From contig JAOPYU010000321.1 in NCBI GenBank assembly GCA_025964455.1, forward strand, positions 1-44,515: a stretch of 44,515 bases of DNA. Reading direction: 5' to 3'. This document shows, in pieces, positions 32,814-41,714 of this stretch (its first letter is position 1; each line of letters starts with the position of its first letter). The position numbers and the translations under genes were made by a program. The notes beneath the pieces were generated by a model, which had not been told where the DNA came from, made no database searches, and saw nothing but the letters and a program-made list of their open reading frames with translations. The DNA comes from Thermoleophilia bacterium. Lineage in GTDB: Bacteria; Actinomycetota; Thermoleophilia; Gaiellales; SKUG01.

Positions 32814-33926
32814 GTGCATGTGCCGATGGGCACGACGATGCTGCGCCCGAGCGACCATGACCTTGCCGAGTCCGACCCCGCGGTCCGGACGACGATCGCG
32901 CGCCTGCGGGCGAGCCTGCTCGCCGCGGGCATGGGCTCGGTCGCCTTCCTCCTGCTCGGCGTGCTCGCCACTCGGCTGGCGTGGGTCGCGGGCCTCGAAC
33001 AGGGTCGCAGTGGCGCCGCCGATCCCGGCGCGATGCCGGCATTCAGCCTGCTCGCCGTCATCATCGGCGGCTTCCTCGCGCTCGGTGTGTTGCTCGTGAT
33101 CGTCGTTCGCGGCCCGTTCGACCGGGCGCGGATGCAGGCCGTGGAGCTCGTGGAGACGAATCAGCGCCTCGCCGATTCTACGCTCGAGACGTTCGCCGCC
33201 CTCGGCGCTGCCGTCGAGGCGAAGGACCGATACACCGCAGGTCACGGGCTCCGCGTCACGCTCGTCTCGATCCTGATCGGCCAGGAGCTCGGGCTCACGC
33301 AGCGGGAGCTGGACGTGCTGCGCCACGCCGCGACCTTCCACGACATCGGCAAGATCGCCGTCGCCGACACCGTCCTGCAGAACCCGGGTCGCCTCACCGA
33401 CGCGGAGTTCGAACAGATGAAAATCCACCCCATGGAGGGCGCGCGCATCTGCAGCAAGCTGCACTCGCTGCGCCCCGCCGTGCCGCTGGTGCGGTCACAC
33501 CACGAGCGGATGGACGGCCGCGGCTATCCGGACGGACTCGTCGGCGAGCAGATCCCGCTCGGCGCCCGCATCATCGCCGTCGCCGACACGTGGGACGCGA
33601 TCACGAGCGACCGCCCCTACCGCGAGGGCCAGCCTGCATTCGTGGCGCTCGAGGAGATCCGCCGCTGCGCGGGACCCCAGTTCGACGACGCGGTCGTCCG
33701 CGCCTTCCTCGAGGTGCTCGCCAAGGATCCGTGGATGTTCGGCCTGACCCCCGAGGACGTGGCCGACCGGCGTCCGCTCCCTGCCCCGGTCCCTGCGTCG
33801 CGCGGCGTGGATCGCGACGGCGACGGGTACTCCGACGACCGTGGTCGCGACGGCCGCCTCGTCACTCCGGTGCAGCGCGAGATCGACTGGGCCGCGGGCT
33901 TCGACGAGGACGACCTCGCGGCGTGA
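32814..33926 (+). CDS. HD-GYP domain membrane protein
   Basis: The 370-aa product has two N-terminal membrane helices (about residues 38-55 and 78-98) enclosing a short periplasmic loop, then an HD-GYP phosphohydrolase domain: His144 in YTAGHGLRVT, HD pair at 176-177 in FHDIGKIAV, HHERMDGRGYPDGL with the GYP at 237-239, and RIIAVADTWDAITSDRPYR. HD-GYP proteins degrade cyclic di-GMP, so it may lower that signal; all metal ligands appear present. A low-complexity Asp/Arg tail ends the protein, with a DRDGDGYSDDRGRDG stretch that could bind calcium. The start may be GTG 32814 or the nearby ATGs at 32826 and 32838. Confidence 0.88.
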   Translation: MHVPMGTTMLRPSDHDLAESDPAVRTTIARLRASLLAAGMGSVAFLLLGVLATRLAWVAGLEQGRSGAADPGAMPAFSLLAVIIGGFLALGVLLVIVVRGPFDRARMQAVELVETNQRLADSTLETFAALGAAVEAKDRYTAGHGLRVTLVSILIGQELGLTQRELDVLRHAATFHDIGKIAVADTVLQNPGRLTDAEFEQMKIHPMEGARICSKLHSLRPAVPLVRSHHERMDGRGYPDGLVGEQIPLGARIIAVADTWDAITSDRPYREGQPAFVALEEIRRCAGPQFDDAVVRAFLEVLAKDPWMFGLTPEDVADRRPLPAPVPASRGVDRDGDGYSDDRGRDGRLVTPVQREIDWAAGFDEDDLAA

Positions 33927-33953
33927 TCCACGCGAGTTGAGGTGTGCGCGACC

Positions 33954-35663
33954 ATGACGTCGACCGACCGGTTCCAGCCGCCCACCACCGCTGACGCGGC
34001 CCCGCCCAACCAGGCCCGGCCGATCGACGATCACGACGCATTCGCCGTCGACTCCTCCTCCCGCTGGTGGCTCGACCACCTGCTCGCGTCGACAGGCGCG
34101 GGGACCATCGATGAGCACGGGCGCGCCGAGCGACTCGCCGGCGTCGGTACCGCCGTGGGTTCGGTTCGGCTGCGTGACGCCGCCGATCGCGCCAATCGCA
34201 TCGATCCCGAGCTGCAGGCCTACGACCGCTACGGGGCGCGGATCGACGACATCCGCTTCGATGCGTCGTGGCACGAGGTGCTCGACGCCGTCACGGCTAG
34301 CGGCGTGTGCGGTCTCCCCTGGAACGAGCCGAGCGGCGGCTACCTGGTCCGGGCAGCGGCGATGGAGCTGTGGGCGCGCCTCGACATCGGCGTGATGTGC
34401 CCGGTGACCATGACCGGCGCTGCCGTCCCGGTGCTCATGCGCGACAGTGACGGGCCCGGGCGCGAGCTCGCGGAGCGGATCCTCGTCGCCGCCGCATCCG
34501 GCACGGGCACGGGACACCCGCTCATGGGGATGGCGATGACCGAGCCGCAGGGTGGCAGCGACCTCGGCGGTTCGTCCACTCGCGCACGCGCGCGCGAGGA
34601 CGGCAGCTTCGTGATCTCCGGGCACAAGTGGTTCTGCTCCCACCCCGTGGCCGATGCGCTGCTCGTGCTGGCACGGGACCCCGAGGCCGGTGAGGACGCC
34701 ACCGGATCGCGCGGGCTCTCGTGCTTCCTGGTCCCCGGCTGGCTCGAGGACGGCTCGCGCAACGGCATCCACATCCAACGGCTCAAGGACAAGCTCGGCA
34801 CACGCTCGCTGGCGAGCGGCGAGGTGCTGCTCGAGGACGCACGCGGCACGCGGATCGGTGACCCAGGTCGCGGCGTGCCCACGATCATCGAGATGGTCGT
34901 GCACACGCGCATGGACTGCTGCCTCGGCAACGCCGGGATCCTGGCGCGCGCCGTCGGCGAGGCCGTCAACCACGCCCGTGGCCGCGCGGCGTTCGGCGGA
35001 CTGCTCGTCGACCAGCCCCTCATGCGGATGGTGCTCGCCGACCTGTTGCTCGAGCGCGAGGCGGCGCTGGCGCTGGCCTACGAGGTCGCCCGCACCTTCC
35101 AGGTCGCCGATCCGGTCGGGCGACTGACGACGGCGGTCGCCAAGTACTGGATCACGCGACGGGCCGTGCTCGGCGCCATCGAGTGTGTCGAGGCGCTCGG
35201 CGGCAACGGTTACACCGAGGAGTTCGTGCTCGCGCGCCTGTACCGCGATGCGCAGGTCAACTCCACCTGGGAGGGTTCGGGCAACGTGATGGCGCTCGAC
35301 GTGCTGCGCGCGATCGGGCGCGAGCCGGAGCTCGTGCACGGCCTGCGCGCCCGCATCGCGGAATTGCTCGACGGTGCCCCCGACGACACCGCGCGCGCGG
35401 TCGCCAGCTTCGCCGCAGCCATCGACCCGCCCACCTCAGAAGCGGACGGGCGGCGTTTCGCCGGCCGCGCCGCCCTCGCCATGCAGGCGGCGCTGCTGGC
35501 CCATCGCGCGTCGGTCACGGGCGACTCCGACGACGCGACCATCGCCCGCGCCTTCGTCGCCACGCGCCTCGAGCCCTCCGCCGAGCGCGTGTTCGGTGAC
35601 GGCGACGAGCGCCTCGCTGCTGCGGCCGGGCCGCTCCTCGACCGCGCGCCCCTGCCCGCCTAG
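33954..35663 (+). CDS. Acyl-CoA dehydrogenase, AidB-like
   Basis: The 569-aa flavoprotein has the three ACAD blocks: [39 protein letters not shown], and [39 protein letters not shown] with the Glu-Gly-Ser near the isoalloxazine. The long form and the [14 protein letters not shown] ending match the AidB/large-ACAD group (E. coli AidB binds DNA and responds to alkylation), so ordinary fatty-acid oxidation is not certain. ATG 33954 is chosen; GTG 33942 is an alternative and GAGG lies just before it. It is the last plus-strand gene before a repeat-containing gap. Confidence 0.9.
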   Translation: MTSTDRFQPPTTADAAPPNQARPIDDHDAFAVDSSSRWWLDHLLASTGAGTIDEHGRAERLAGVGTAVGSVRLRDAADRANRIDPELQAYDRYGARIDDIRFDASWHEVLDAVTASGVCGLPWNEPSGGYLVRAAAMELWARLDIGVMCPVTMTGAAVPVLMRDSDGPGRELAERILVAAASGTGTGHPLMGMAMTEPQGGSDLGGSSTRARAREDGSFVISGHKWFCSHPVADALLVLARDPEAGEDATGSRGLSCFLVPGWLEDGSRNGIHIQRLKDKLGTRSLASGEVLLEDARGTRIGDPGRGVPTIIEMVVHTRMDCCLGNAGILARAVGEAVNHARGRAAFGGLLVDQPLMRMVLADLLLEREAALALAYEVARTFQVADPVGRLTTAVAKYWITRRAVLGAIECVEALGGNGYTEEFVLARLYRDAQVNSTWEGSGNVMALDVLRAIGREPELVHGLRARIAELLDGAPDDTARAVASFAAAIDPPTSEADGRRFAGRAALAMQAALLAHRASVTGDSDDATIARAFVATRLEPSAERVFGDGDERLAAAAGPLLDRAPLPA

Positions 35664-35686
35664 CGGTCCAACCGTCGGCGCGCGAG

Positions 35687-35781
35687 CACGATTCCTTGTT
35701 CCATGCACGACAATTCGTGTGCGGGGCGCGACAGTGTCAGTCCGCGCCCACGATGTCTTCCACCCGCGTCAGGGAATCGCG
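35687..35781. repeat. Pair of 33-nt imperfect palindromes, 62-nt period (locus 2)
   Basis: Units begin at 35687 (CACGATTCCTTGT) and 35749 (CACGATGTCT), again 62 nt apart. The second ends GGGAATCGCG like the units at 5614 and 5676 (about 24 of 33 positions shared with the unit at 5676). The first ends ACAATTCGTG, which makes its own palindrome CACGA-CAAT-TCGTG. The pair fills the space between the convergent acyl-CoA dehydrogenase and dtd genes. Confidence 0.55.
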
Positions 35782-35815
35782 CGCTCGGCGGTTCGGACAC
35801 GCTCCGAGCGCGGCA

Positions 35816-36271
35816 TCACGCCGGCTCGCTCGCCGAGCGCTCGAGCAGGATCGTCACGGGCCCGTCGTTGACCAGCTCGACCTGCATGTTGGCGCCGAAC
35901 ACGCCGGTGGCGACCGGGATGCCATGCTCGGCCACGAGCCCGTTGAAGCGCATCCATGCCGCCTTCGCCATGTCAGGGTCGGCGGCCTTGGTGAAGCTCG
36001 GTCGCGTGCCCTTGGACACGTCGCCGAGCAGCGTGAACTGGCTCACGCTCAACAGCTCGCCGCCGACGTCGACGACGGAGCGATCGAAGCGTCCGTCGGC
36101 GTCGTTGAAGATGCGCAGCTTCGCGACCTTGGCCGCCATCCACTGCAGCTGCTCGTCGCCGTCGCCCTCGGCGATGCCCACCAGCGCGAGCAGTCCGGGG
36201 CCGATCCTGCCGACGATCTCACCGTCGACGGTGACCGCTGCGGAGGTGACTCGTTGCACGACGACCTGCAT
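35816..36271 (-). CDS. dtd: D-aminoacyl-tRNA deacylase
   Basis: The 151-aa protein hydrolyses D-aminoacyl-tRNA, protecting translation from D-amino acids. The start [17 protein letters not shown], the active-site block [25 protein letters not shown] and the terminal [10 protein letters not shown] (the usual NxGPVT loop) are all there. The ATG at 36271 lies only 30 nt from the divergent infA start, so the promoters overlap. The frame is open beyond that ATG but only antisense to infA. Confidence 0.95.
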   Translation of the reverse strand: MQVVVQRVTSAAVTVDGEIVGRIGPGLLALVGIAEGDGDEQLQWMAAKVAKLRIFNDADGRFDRSVVDVGGELLSVSQFTLLGDVSKGTRPSFTKAADPDMAKAAWMRFNGLVAEHGIPVATGVFGANMQVELVNDGPVTILLERSASEPA

Positions 36272-36288
36272 GCGACGAGCTTCGCAGG

Positions 36289-36294
36289 TATGCT
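36289..36294 (+). promoter_or_regulatory. Putative -10 box of infA (leaderless)
   Basis: TATGCT ends 7 nt before the infA ATG. There is no Shine-Dalgarno. The -35 region, which would lie at the 5' end of dtd, is weak. Confidence 0.4.
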
Positions 36295-36301
36295 CCCGCA
36301 C

Positions 36302-36523
36302 ATGTCGACCAAGGAAGACACAATCGAGGTCGAGGGCGTCGTCATGGAGGCCCTCCCCAACACCATGTTCAAGGTGAAGCTCGACAACGACCATGAGGTC
36401 CTCGGGCACATCTCGGGCAAGATGCGGCGGTACTACATCCGCATCCTTCCTGGCGACCGCGTGAAGGTCGAACTGTCGCCCTACGACCTCACCCGCGGGC
36501 GGATCACCTACCGTTACAAGTAA
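36302..36523 (+). CDS. infA: Translation initiation factor IF-1
   Basis: The 73-aa OB-fold protein binds the ribosomal A site during initiation. [20 protein letters not shown], then [40 protein letters not shown] and RGRITYRYK match IF-1 almost throughout. infA usually sits with ribosomal protein genes; here it stands alone between dtd and an ABC exporter. Its last codons and stop (ACAAGTAA) are repeated 81 nt downstream. Confidence 0.97.
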   Translation: MSTKEDTIEVEGVVMEALPNTMFKVKLDNDHEVLGHISGKMRRYYIRILPGDRVKVELSPYDLTRGRITYRYK

Positions 36524-36604
36524 GCGGAGCGAGCGATGAATCAAGCTTGCTTGAGTTCATCCGAGCGAGCGAACTTGCTCGCGCCGAAGGCGCGTGACAA
36601 GTAA
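36516..36604 (+). repeat. 81-bp hairpin-rich segment between 8-bp direct repeats at the infA stop
   Basis: ACAAGTAA occurs at 36516-36523 (infA stop) and at 36597-36604 (start of the ABC ATPase gene). Between them, GAGCGAGCGA appears twice (36527-36536, 36563-36572) around a hairpin with arms 36535-36546 and 36549-36561 (one bulge, TT loop). Two further hairpins follow, with arms GCGAGC/GCTCGC (36565-36582) and GCGCC/GGCGC (36581-36593). The segment is AT-richer than its flanks. It looks like an inserted REP/MITE-like element with an 8-bp target duplication, and may also act as terminator or mRNA-stability element. Confidence 0.6.
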
Positions 36605-37596
36605 TGGCCAGCAGCGGCTCCGGCCCTGCGATCATCGCGCGCGGCCTCTCCCGGGAGTTCCGCGTCGTGACGGGCACGCCCTCGCTCCTGCGCCGCCGCC
36701 AGCGGCGGACCATCCACGCGCTCGAGGGTCTCGACCTCGAGGTCACACGTGGCGAGCGGATCGCCTACATCGGCCCCAACGGCGCCGGAAAGTCGACCTC
36801 GATCCGCATCCTGACGGGCATCCTGCACCCGACGTCCGGCGAGGCCGAGGTGCTCGGCCACGTGCCCTGGCGTGAGCGACGTGCGCTCTCCCACCGCATC
36901 GGCACGATCTTCGGCCAGCGGTCCATGCTCGTCGACGACCTGCCCGCCAACTCGACCTTCGAGCTGCACGGGCGCATCTACGGCGTCGACCCGGCGCAGC
37001 TGCGCAGCAGGCGCGATCACCTGCTCGAGCTGTTCGATGCCGCAGAGCTCGCGGACCAGCAGCCCCGCGCGATGTCGCTCGGCCAGCGCATGCGCTGCGA
37101 GCTGGTCGCCGCGCTGCTGCACGAGCCGGGGATCCTGTTCCTGGACGAGCCCACGATCGGGCTCGACCTGATCGCCAAGCGGACCCTCCGCGACCTGGTC
37201 GTGCGCCTCAACGACGAGTACGGCACGACCGTGTTGCTGACCTCGCACGACGTCGCCGACATCGAGACGGTCGCCGAGCGCGTCGTGATCATCGACCACG
37301 GTCGCGGCATCTTCGACGGCACGGTGGAGCAGCTGCGGCGCGACTTCCTCCGCTCCAAGCTGCTCGACGTGCACTTCCTCGACGAGCAGGACCCTCCGGT
37401 GCAGGTCGAGGGCTGCGAGCTGCTCGTGGCGACCAGGACGCGGGTGTCGGTGTCGGTCGACCTCGCCGTGCGCCGGCTCGGCGACGTGCTCGACGAGCTC
37501 GTCGCCAGCCGATCCGTGGACGACATGACCGTGGGCGATCCACCGCTCGAGGACGTGATCGGCCACATCTACCAGCAGGGTCGGCCCGCGTCGTGA
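36604..37596 (+). CDS. ABC transporter ATP-binding protein
   Basis: The 330-aa ATPase has Walker A GPNGAGKST (57-65), Q-loop FGQRSML, signature MSLGQRMRCEL (the LSLGQR variant), Walker B ILFLDEPTIGLD (177-188) and H-loop LTSHDV. After the domain a C-terminal extension of about 90 residues follows. The SLGQRMR signature and the extension fit the ATPases that work with DUF990/ABC2_membrane_6 permeases (the viologen-exporter-like group). No Shine-Dalgarno is seen before ATG 36604. It couples to two permeases by GTGA overlaps. Confidence 0.92.
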   Translation: MASSGSGPAIIARGLSREFRVVTGTPSLLRRRQRRTIHALEGLDLEVTRGERIAYIGPNGAGKSTSIRILTGILHPTSGEAEVLGHVPWRERRALSHRIGTIFGQRSMLVDDLPANSTFELHGRIYGVDPAQLRSRRDHLLELFDAAELADQQPRAMSLGQRMRCELVAALLHEPGILFLDEPTIGLDLIAKRTLRDLVVRLNDEYGTTVLLTSHDVADIETVAERVVIIDHGRGIFDGTVEQLRRDFLRSKLLDVHFLDEQDPPVQVEGCELLVATRTRVSVSVDLAVRRLGDVLDELVASRSVDDMTVGDPPLEDVIGHIYQQGRPAS

Positions 37597-38387
37597 GCCG
37601 ACTCCGCACGCTCTACCTCTGGCTGACCCTGACGAGCGCACGCCGCCGCGACCTGCTCTGGAGCGCGCTCTTCTCCTCGCTGCTCATCGCCATCATCACG
37701 TCGGTGCTGGCGTGGCTGTGGGTCGCCGCGCTCCCGGGATCCGAGTCGATCGCCGGCTACGACGCGGTGCGCATGGTGTGGTACCTCGCGGTCGCCGAGG
37801 CAGTCGTCAACGGCGTCGACCAGCGCCTCATGCTCCGCATCGGCGACGACTTCCAGCGGGGGGACCTGACCGCCGAATTGCTGCGTCCCGTCACGCTCGT
37901 ATGGATGCTCACGGCGCGCGAGCTCGGTCGTTCGGTGGCGCGTTTCGTGCTCTCGCTGCCGGCCTGTGTCGCGGTCGCGTGGCTCATCGTCGGTTCCCCG
38001 CCCAGCGCCGCCGGGCTGGCGCTGCTCGTGATCACCGGTCCGCTCGCGGTGATCGTCCAGACGCTCCTGATCGTGGCTGCGTCCGCGAGCGTGATGTGGC
38101 TGGGCGATGCGAACGCCGCGTGGTTCGTCATGCAGAAGCTGGTGTTCCTGGTTGGCGGCATGCTGCTGCCGCTCGAGTTCTGGCCGGACGGCGTCTCGGG
38201 AGTGCTCATCGCCCTGCCGTGGGCGGCCACCGCCTACGTGCCGGCACACCTCGCGGTGCAGCCGGATCTCGTCCGAGCGATCGAGCTGGTCGCGCTCCAG
38301 CTGTTCTGGGTCCTCGCCGTCGGCGCCCTAGCATCGCTCGCGTGGACGCGCGGCGAGCAGCGCCTGCTCCGGACGCCGTCGACGTGA
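37593..38387 (+). CDS. ABC-2 type permease (1)
   Basis: The 264-aa integral membrane protein has six hydrophobic segments and begins with GTG inside the stop of the ATPase gene (GTGA). The spacing, with a cytoplasmic RIGDDFQRGDLTAELLRPV loop after the second helix, is typical of ABC2_membrane_6 family exporters, where this loop contacts the ATPase. It forms a heterodimer with the next gene product. Confidence 0.88.
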   Translation: MSRLRTLYLWLTLTSARRRDLLWSALFSSLLIAIITSVLAWLWVAALPGSESIAGYDAVRMVWYLAVAEAVVNGVDQRLMLRIGDDFQRGDLTAELLRPVTLVWMLTARELGRSVARFVLSLPACVAVAWLIVGSPPSAAGLALLVITGPLAVIVQTLLIVAASASVMWLGDANAAWFVMQKLVFLVGGMLLPLEFWPDGVSGVLIALPWAATAYVPAHLAVQPDLVRAIELVALQLFWVLAVGALASLAWTRGEQRLLRTPST

Positions 38388-39151
38388 ACCGCGCGCTCTC
38401 CTCCGCACTGCTGCAGTGGCAGCTCGCCTGGCGCGCCGAGGTCGGCCGCCGCGCGAGCTTCCTGCTGCAGCTGCTGTTCATGTGCATCAACGACCTCGCG
38501 TGGGTCGTCTTCTGGCTGCTCGTGTTCAGCCACCGCGACGCCATCCGCGGCTGGGACCGCGCCGAGGTCCTCGTGCTGTTCGCGATCGTCACCTTCACGT
38601 ACGGCATCGGGATCGGGATGTTCTACGGCGTCCGCCGCCTCGGCGAACGGATCCGTCGCCGCGAGCTCGACCCCTGGCTGGCCCAGCCCCAGCCGATCGT
38701 GCTCCGCGTCCTGTTCTCGCGCATCCACCCGCCCCTGCTCGGCGACCTGGTGTTCGGGCCGGTGCTGTTCGCGCTGGCCGGAAGCAACACCCCCGGCGCG
38801 TGGCTGCGCTACATCGGGGTCGCGTTGCTCGCCTCGGCGATCATCACGGCCTTCCTGCTCGCGACCGAGTCGCTCACGTTCTGGCTCGACACCGGCAGCG
38901 AATTCGCCGGCGTCGCCTTCACCGCGATCACCGTGCTGTCGACCTACCCCGCCTCGATCTACTCCGGGGTCGTGAAGCTGGTCGTGTTCACGATCGTCCC
39001 GGCAGCCTTCATCGGGTCGGTTCCGGCCGAGGTCGTGCTCGACCCGTCGGCGCGGCTCGTGGGGATGCTCGTCCTCGCCGCGGTCGCGTCGTGGGTGGTC
39101 GCGCTCTCCGTCTTCCACCTCGGCGTGCGCCGGTACCTGCGCGTCGGCTGA
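38384..39151 (+). CDS. ABC-2 type permease (2)
   Basis: The 255-aa membrane protein starts with GTG overlapping the preceding stop by GTGA. It has six hydrophobic segments, and its loop GVRRLGERIRRRELDPWLAQPQ corresponds to the coupling loop of the first permease. The substrate of this three-gene exporter is not evident; relatives export drugs such as viologens or bacitracin-like compounds. The frame open far upstream (to 37712) is a shadow of the first permease gene. Confidence 0.88.
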   Translation: MNRALSSALLQWQLAWRAEVGRRASFLLQLLFMCINDLAWVVFWLLVFSHRDAIRGWDRAEVLVLFAIVTFTYGIGIGMFYGVRRLGERIRRRELDPWLAQPQPIVLRVLFSRIHPPLLGDLVFGPVLFALAGSNTPGAWLRYIGVALLASAIITAFLLATESLTFWLDTGSEFAGVAFTAITVLSTYPASIYSGVVKLVVFTIVPAAFIGSVPAEVVLDPSARLVGMLVLAAVASWVVALSVFHLGVRRYLRVG

Positions 39152-39166
39152 ACCGGGGCCGGCGAC

Positions 39167-39601
39167 TCAGTCGCCGAAGACCATCGGCCCCGGCGCATCC
39201 CCGTCGCTCGAATCGAGCGCATCCCCGGTTCCCGTGCGCGCCAGGAAGGCGTTGAGCGTGTCGCGGTAGATCCGACGTCCCGGATCGAACCACGTGGCCA
39301 GCCGGTAGTGGTGGCGCGCCTCGCGCAGCTCGCCCATCCGGTCGAGCGCGCGGCCCAGGCAGAAGTGGGCGTAGGCGTCGACCGGGTCACGGTCGACGAT
39401 CACCTGGAACTCGGTCGCGGCCCGCTGGTTGAAGCCGAGCTTCAGGTAGGCCTTGCCGAGCGCCTCGTGGACGGAATTGGACTCCGGCTCGAGCCGCTTG
39501 GCACGCTCGAGCGCCGTGATCGCCTCGTCCGCGCGTCCGGCGGCGATCGCGTCGAGCCCCTGGCGAAAGAGGCTATAGGCGTCGTCCACGGGGCCTTCCA
39601 T
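39167..39601 (-). CDS. TPR-repeat protein
   Basis: The 144-aa product consists of three to four tetratricopeptide repeats: [40 protein letters not shown] and [20 protein letters not shown], each with the conserved small and aromatic positions. It probably binds a partner protein; no catalytic domain is present. ATG 39601 is used; ATG 39646 in the same frame gives 15 more residues. It is convergent with the ABC permease (15 nt) and divergent from csrA. Confidence 0.75.
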   Translation of the reverse strand: MEGPVDDAYSLFRQGLDAIAAGRADEAITALERAKRLEPESNSVHEALGKAYLKLGFNQRAATEFQVIVDRDPVDAYAHFCLGRALDRMGELREARHHYRLATWFDPGRRIYRDTLNAFLARTGTGDALDSSDGDAPGPMVFGD

Positions 39602-39787
39602 CGCGTCGGATTCCCGCGTCCTCACGGCACGCGGCCTGTTTCCCATCGTAGCCCATGCGATAGGTATCCGCCGAGCCGGGTATGGTGCGCGCGAGGCGCA
39701 CGGCACGCATGCCACGTGTTCGCGCTACAGCACCGGCAGCCCGATCGAAGCATGGGGCGCCGGGCCACGGAGGGCGGAGCTGGAACG

Positions 39788-39994
39788 ATGCTGGTACTCA
39801 CCAGGAAGATCGGTGAATCGTTCGTCATCGGCGACGACATCAAGATCACGATCATCGACATCATCGGCGGCAACAAGGTGCGCGTCGGCATCGAGGCGCC
39901 CCACGAGGTCCCCGTCTACCGCGAAGAGATCTACGAGCAGATCCGTGCGGAGAACGCCGCAGCGGCCAAGGCCGCGCCCACCGACCTGCCCTAG
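39788..39994 (+). CDS. csrA: Carbon storage regulator CsrA
   Basis: The 68-aa RNA-binding protein starts [20 protein letters not shown], with the family's RNA-contact residues (Leu4, Arg6) and the [23 protein letters not shown] core. It dimerises and binds GGA motifs in mRNA leaders, mostly to control flagellar genes or metabolism. GGAG lies 8 nt before the ATG. In most bacteria with flagella csrA sits next to fliW or flagellin genes; no such neighbour is present here. Its stop abuts the stop of the next, minus-strand gene (CTAGCTAG). Confidence 0.96.
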   Translation: MLVLTRKIGESFVIGDDIKITIIDIIGGNKVRVGIEAPHEVPVYREEIYEQIRAENAAAAKAAPTDLP

Positions 39995-40375
39995 CTAGGC
40001 CGTCTCGAGCGGACGCTCTGTGACGTGGCCCAGGTCGTCGACGCGCACCATCACCCGGATGCGCTCGGCACCGGCGACCAGCTTGCGGTGCCAGCCGGCC
40101 AGGGCGACGCCGGCCGCGAGCAGGAAGAGCACGTCGCGGGTCGCCAGGTACAGGGCGACGCCGAAGGCCGCCATGAGCACGTTGGGGAGCCACTGCTGGC
40201 GATTGGGCATCGACACGAGCGCGCGGTAGCCGTGCTGCTCCTCCACGCGACCGCCTCGTCGCACGAGCGTCGACAGGTGCAGCACCAGCCGTGACAGCCG
40301 GGCCTGCTCGTCGAGCAGGTCGATGTCGGCGTCCGAAGTCTGTGGCTCTGGCTGAGATGCAGGGTGCTGGGTCAT
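39995..40375 (-). CDS. Small membrane protein, hypothetical
   Basis: Not recognised. The 126-aa product has a hydrophilic N-terminus (MTQHPASQPEPQTSDADIDLL), then a helix DEQARLSRLVLHLSTLV, and two close hydrophobic segments at about residues 64-88 (NVLMAAFGVALYLATRDVLFLLAAGVALAG), followed by a basic/acidic tail. ATG 40375 has AGGA 7 nt upstream, which sets the start. It lies tail to tail with csrA. Confidence 0.6.
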   Translation of the reverse strand: MTQHPASQPEPQTSDADIDLLDEQARLSRLVLHLSTLVRRGGRVEEQHGYRALVSMPNRQQWLPNVLMAAFGVALYLATRDVLFLLAAGVALAGWHRKLVAGAERIRVMVRVDDLGHVTERPLETA

Positions 40376-40718
40376 CGGTGATCCTGGAGCTGAGGGTTGT
40401 GGTGGTGGGTCAGTGCGTGACTGGCTCGTCGAGGTGGGAGAGCCGGGGCCATCGCGAATCACACAGGCGCGCGCCGTGGATCGCCGGCATGGCCAGCGTC
40501 AGCGGCAGCACCATCGGTGCCCCGTGGCTGCGCCACACCGTCGTGGCAGCGGCGACGGCCGCGTCCTGTCGTCTCACGTCTGGCATGAATTCCGTCCGTC
40601 CCGAACACGGCGATGCCGCGCAGTCCCACACTCGAGCAACGCGTCCAGACGTTGCCCAGCACCCGACTATCGCGCTGCCAGGGGCTCGTGTTGCACCCCG
40701 TGATGCGACCGCAGGGCC
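40376..40718. other. 343-bp gap between the small membrane gene and pyrD
   Basis: No gene is securely visible. A 58-codon minus-strand frame at 40410-40586, starting MPDVRRQDAAVAAATTVWRS, has a weak ribosome site and could be a small protein, but its composition is also consistent with chance in this GC-rich sequence. No clear promoter for pyrD and no PyrR or other riboswitch-like element was found. Confidence 0.4.
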
Positions 40719-41618
40719 ATGTACCGTCCGTATCCGATGCATCGTTCCGTCACGGTAGGAAACCTGGTCGTGGACCCGCCGCTCCTCAATGGCAGTGGCG
40801 TGGTCGACGCGGTCAGCCGCGACGAGGGCTGGAACCTCCCCGATCGGGACCTCTCGAAACTCGGTGGCTTCGTCACCAAGACCCTCACGCGTGAGCCACG
40901 CGACGGCAATCCGCAGCCGTGGGCCGAGGCGATCGCACCGGGCACCCTCATCAACGCGGCGGGCCTGCCGAACCCCGGGATCCACGGCGCGATGCGCGAG
41001 TGGTCCGGGCTCGGACACCGGCTGGCCGGGCGACCGATCATCGTCAGCATCGGCGGCGATCCGGCCCTCCTGGGCGAGCTCGCCGAGCTCGTCGAGGCAG
41101 CCGGCTGGGCAGCCGCCCTCGAGCTGAACCTGTCGTGCCCGAACGTCGACGGTGGGCTCGTGGCGAGCGATCCCCGCGCCGTCGCCCAGGCGGTGGCGCG
41201 CGTGCGCGCGCGAAGCTCCCTGCCGATCTTCGCCAAGTTGACGCCCGCCTGCGGCGCCGCCGGCCAGGTCGCACGCGCTGCGGTCGATGCGGGCGCCGAC
41301 GCGCTCACCTGCGGCAACACGATGCCGATCCGCGCCCGGGGCGACGACGGCTGCGACCTGCTCGGTGCGGGACCCCATGGGGGGATGTCAGGCGCCGGGC
41401 TGCACCCGATCGTCCTCCGCCTCGTCGCCGAGGTGCGCGCCGCGGTGGACGTGCCGATCGTCGGGCTGGGCGGTGTCGACGGCATCGCCGCGGCCGAGCG
41501 GATGCTCGGCGCGGGCGCCGACATCGTCGGCATCGGGACCGGCGCGGTGCTCGACCCCGAGCTGGTGGGCGGGCTCGCCGCGTACCTTCGTGGACCGGAT
41601 GGTCAAGCCGCTCGGTGA
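40719..41618 (+). CDS. pyrD: Dihydroorotate dehydrogenase, class 1 type
   Basis: The 299-aa flavin barrel enzyme oxidises dihydroorotate to orotate. The catalytic block LELNLSCPNV has the class 1 cysteine; FAKLTPACG, ALTCGNT and VPIVGLGGVDG match FMN-binding strands. The class 2 N-terminal membrane helix is missing, so it is a cytosolic class 1 enzyme; a 1B type would need PyrK, which is not visible nearby. ATG 40719 (AGGG upstream) or ATG 40737 begins it. It precedes mihF-gmk-rpoZ; the usual pyrF between pyrD and mihF is absent. Confidence 0.9.
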   Translation: MYRPYPMHRSVTVGNLVVDPPLLNGSGVVDAVSRDEGWNLPDRDLSKLGGFVTKTLTREPRDGNPQPWAEAIAPGTLINAAGLPNPGIHGAMREWSGLGHRLAGRPIIVSIGGDPALLGELAELVEAAGWAAALELNLSCPNVDGGLVASDPRAVAQAVARVRARSSLPIFAKLTPACGAAGQVARAAVDAGADALTCGNTMPIRARGDDGCDLLGAGPHGGMSGAGLHPIVLRLVAEVRAAVDVPIVGLGGVDGIAAAERMLGAGADIVGIGTGAVLDPELVGGLAAYLRGPDGQAAR

Positions 41619-41677
41619 ACGGTCGCTCGCTTCGACGTCCGACCGGAGGCGATGTCACAACTCGTCCGTCGATCCTG

Positions 41678-41706
41678 TTGCCGTCCACCCTGCTGGTCAC
41701 TAATAT
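41678..41706 (+). promoter_or_regulatory. Sigma-70-type promoter of mihF, leaderless
   Basis: TTGCCG (41678-41683) and TAATAT (41701-41706) are separated by exactly 17 nt. The -10 box ends 8 nt before the mihF ATG at 41715, which has no Shine-Dalgarno, so the transcript probably begins at or within 2 nt of the start codon. Confidence 0.65.
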
Positions 41707-41714
41707 GCCCCGCC

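Noticed and set aside
40410..40586. Possible 58-codon minus-strand gene before pyrD
   Set aside because: Weak ribosome site and no recognisable features; mentioned in the gap entry but not called as a gene.
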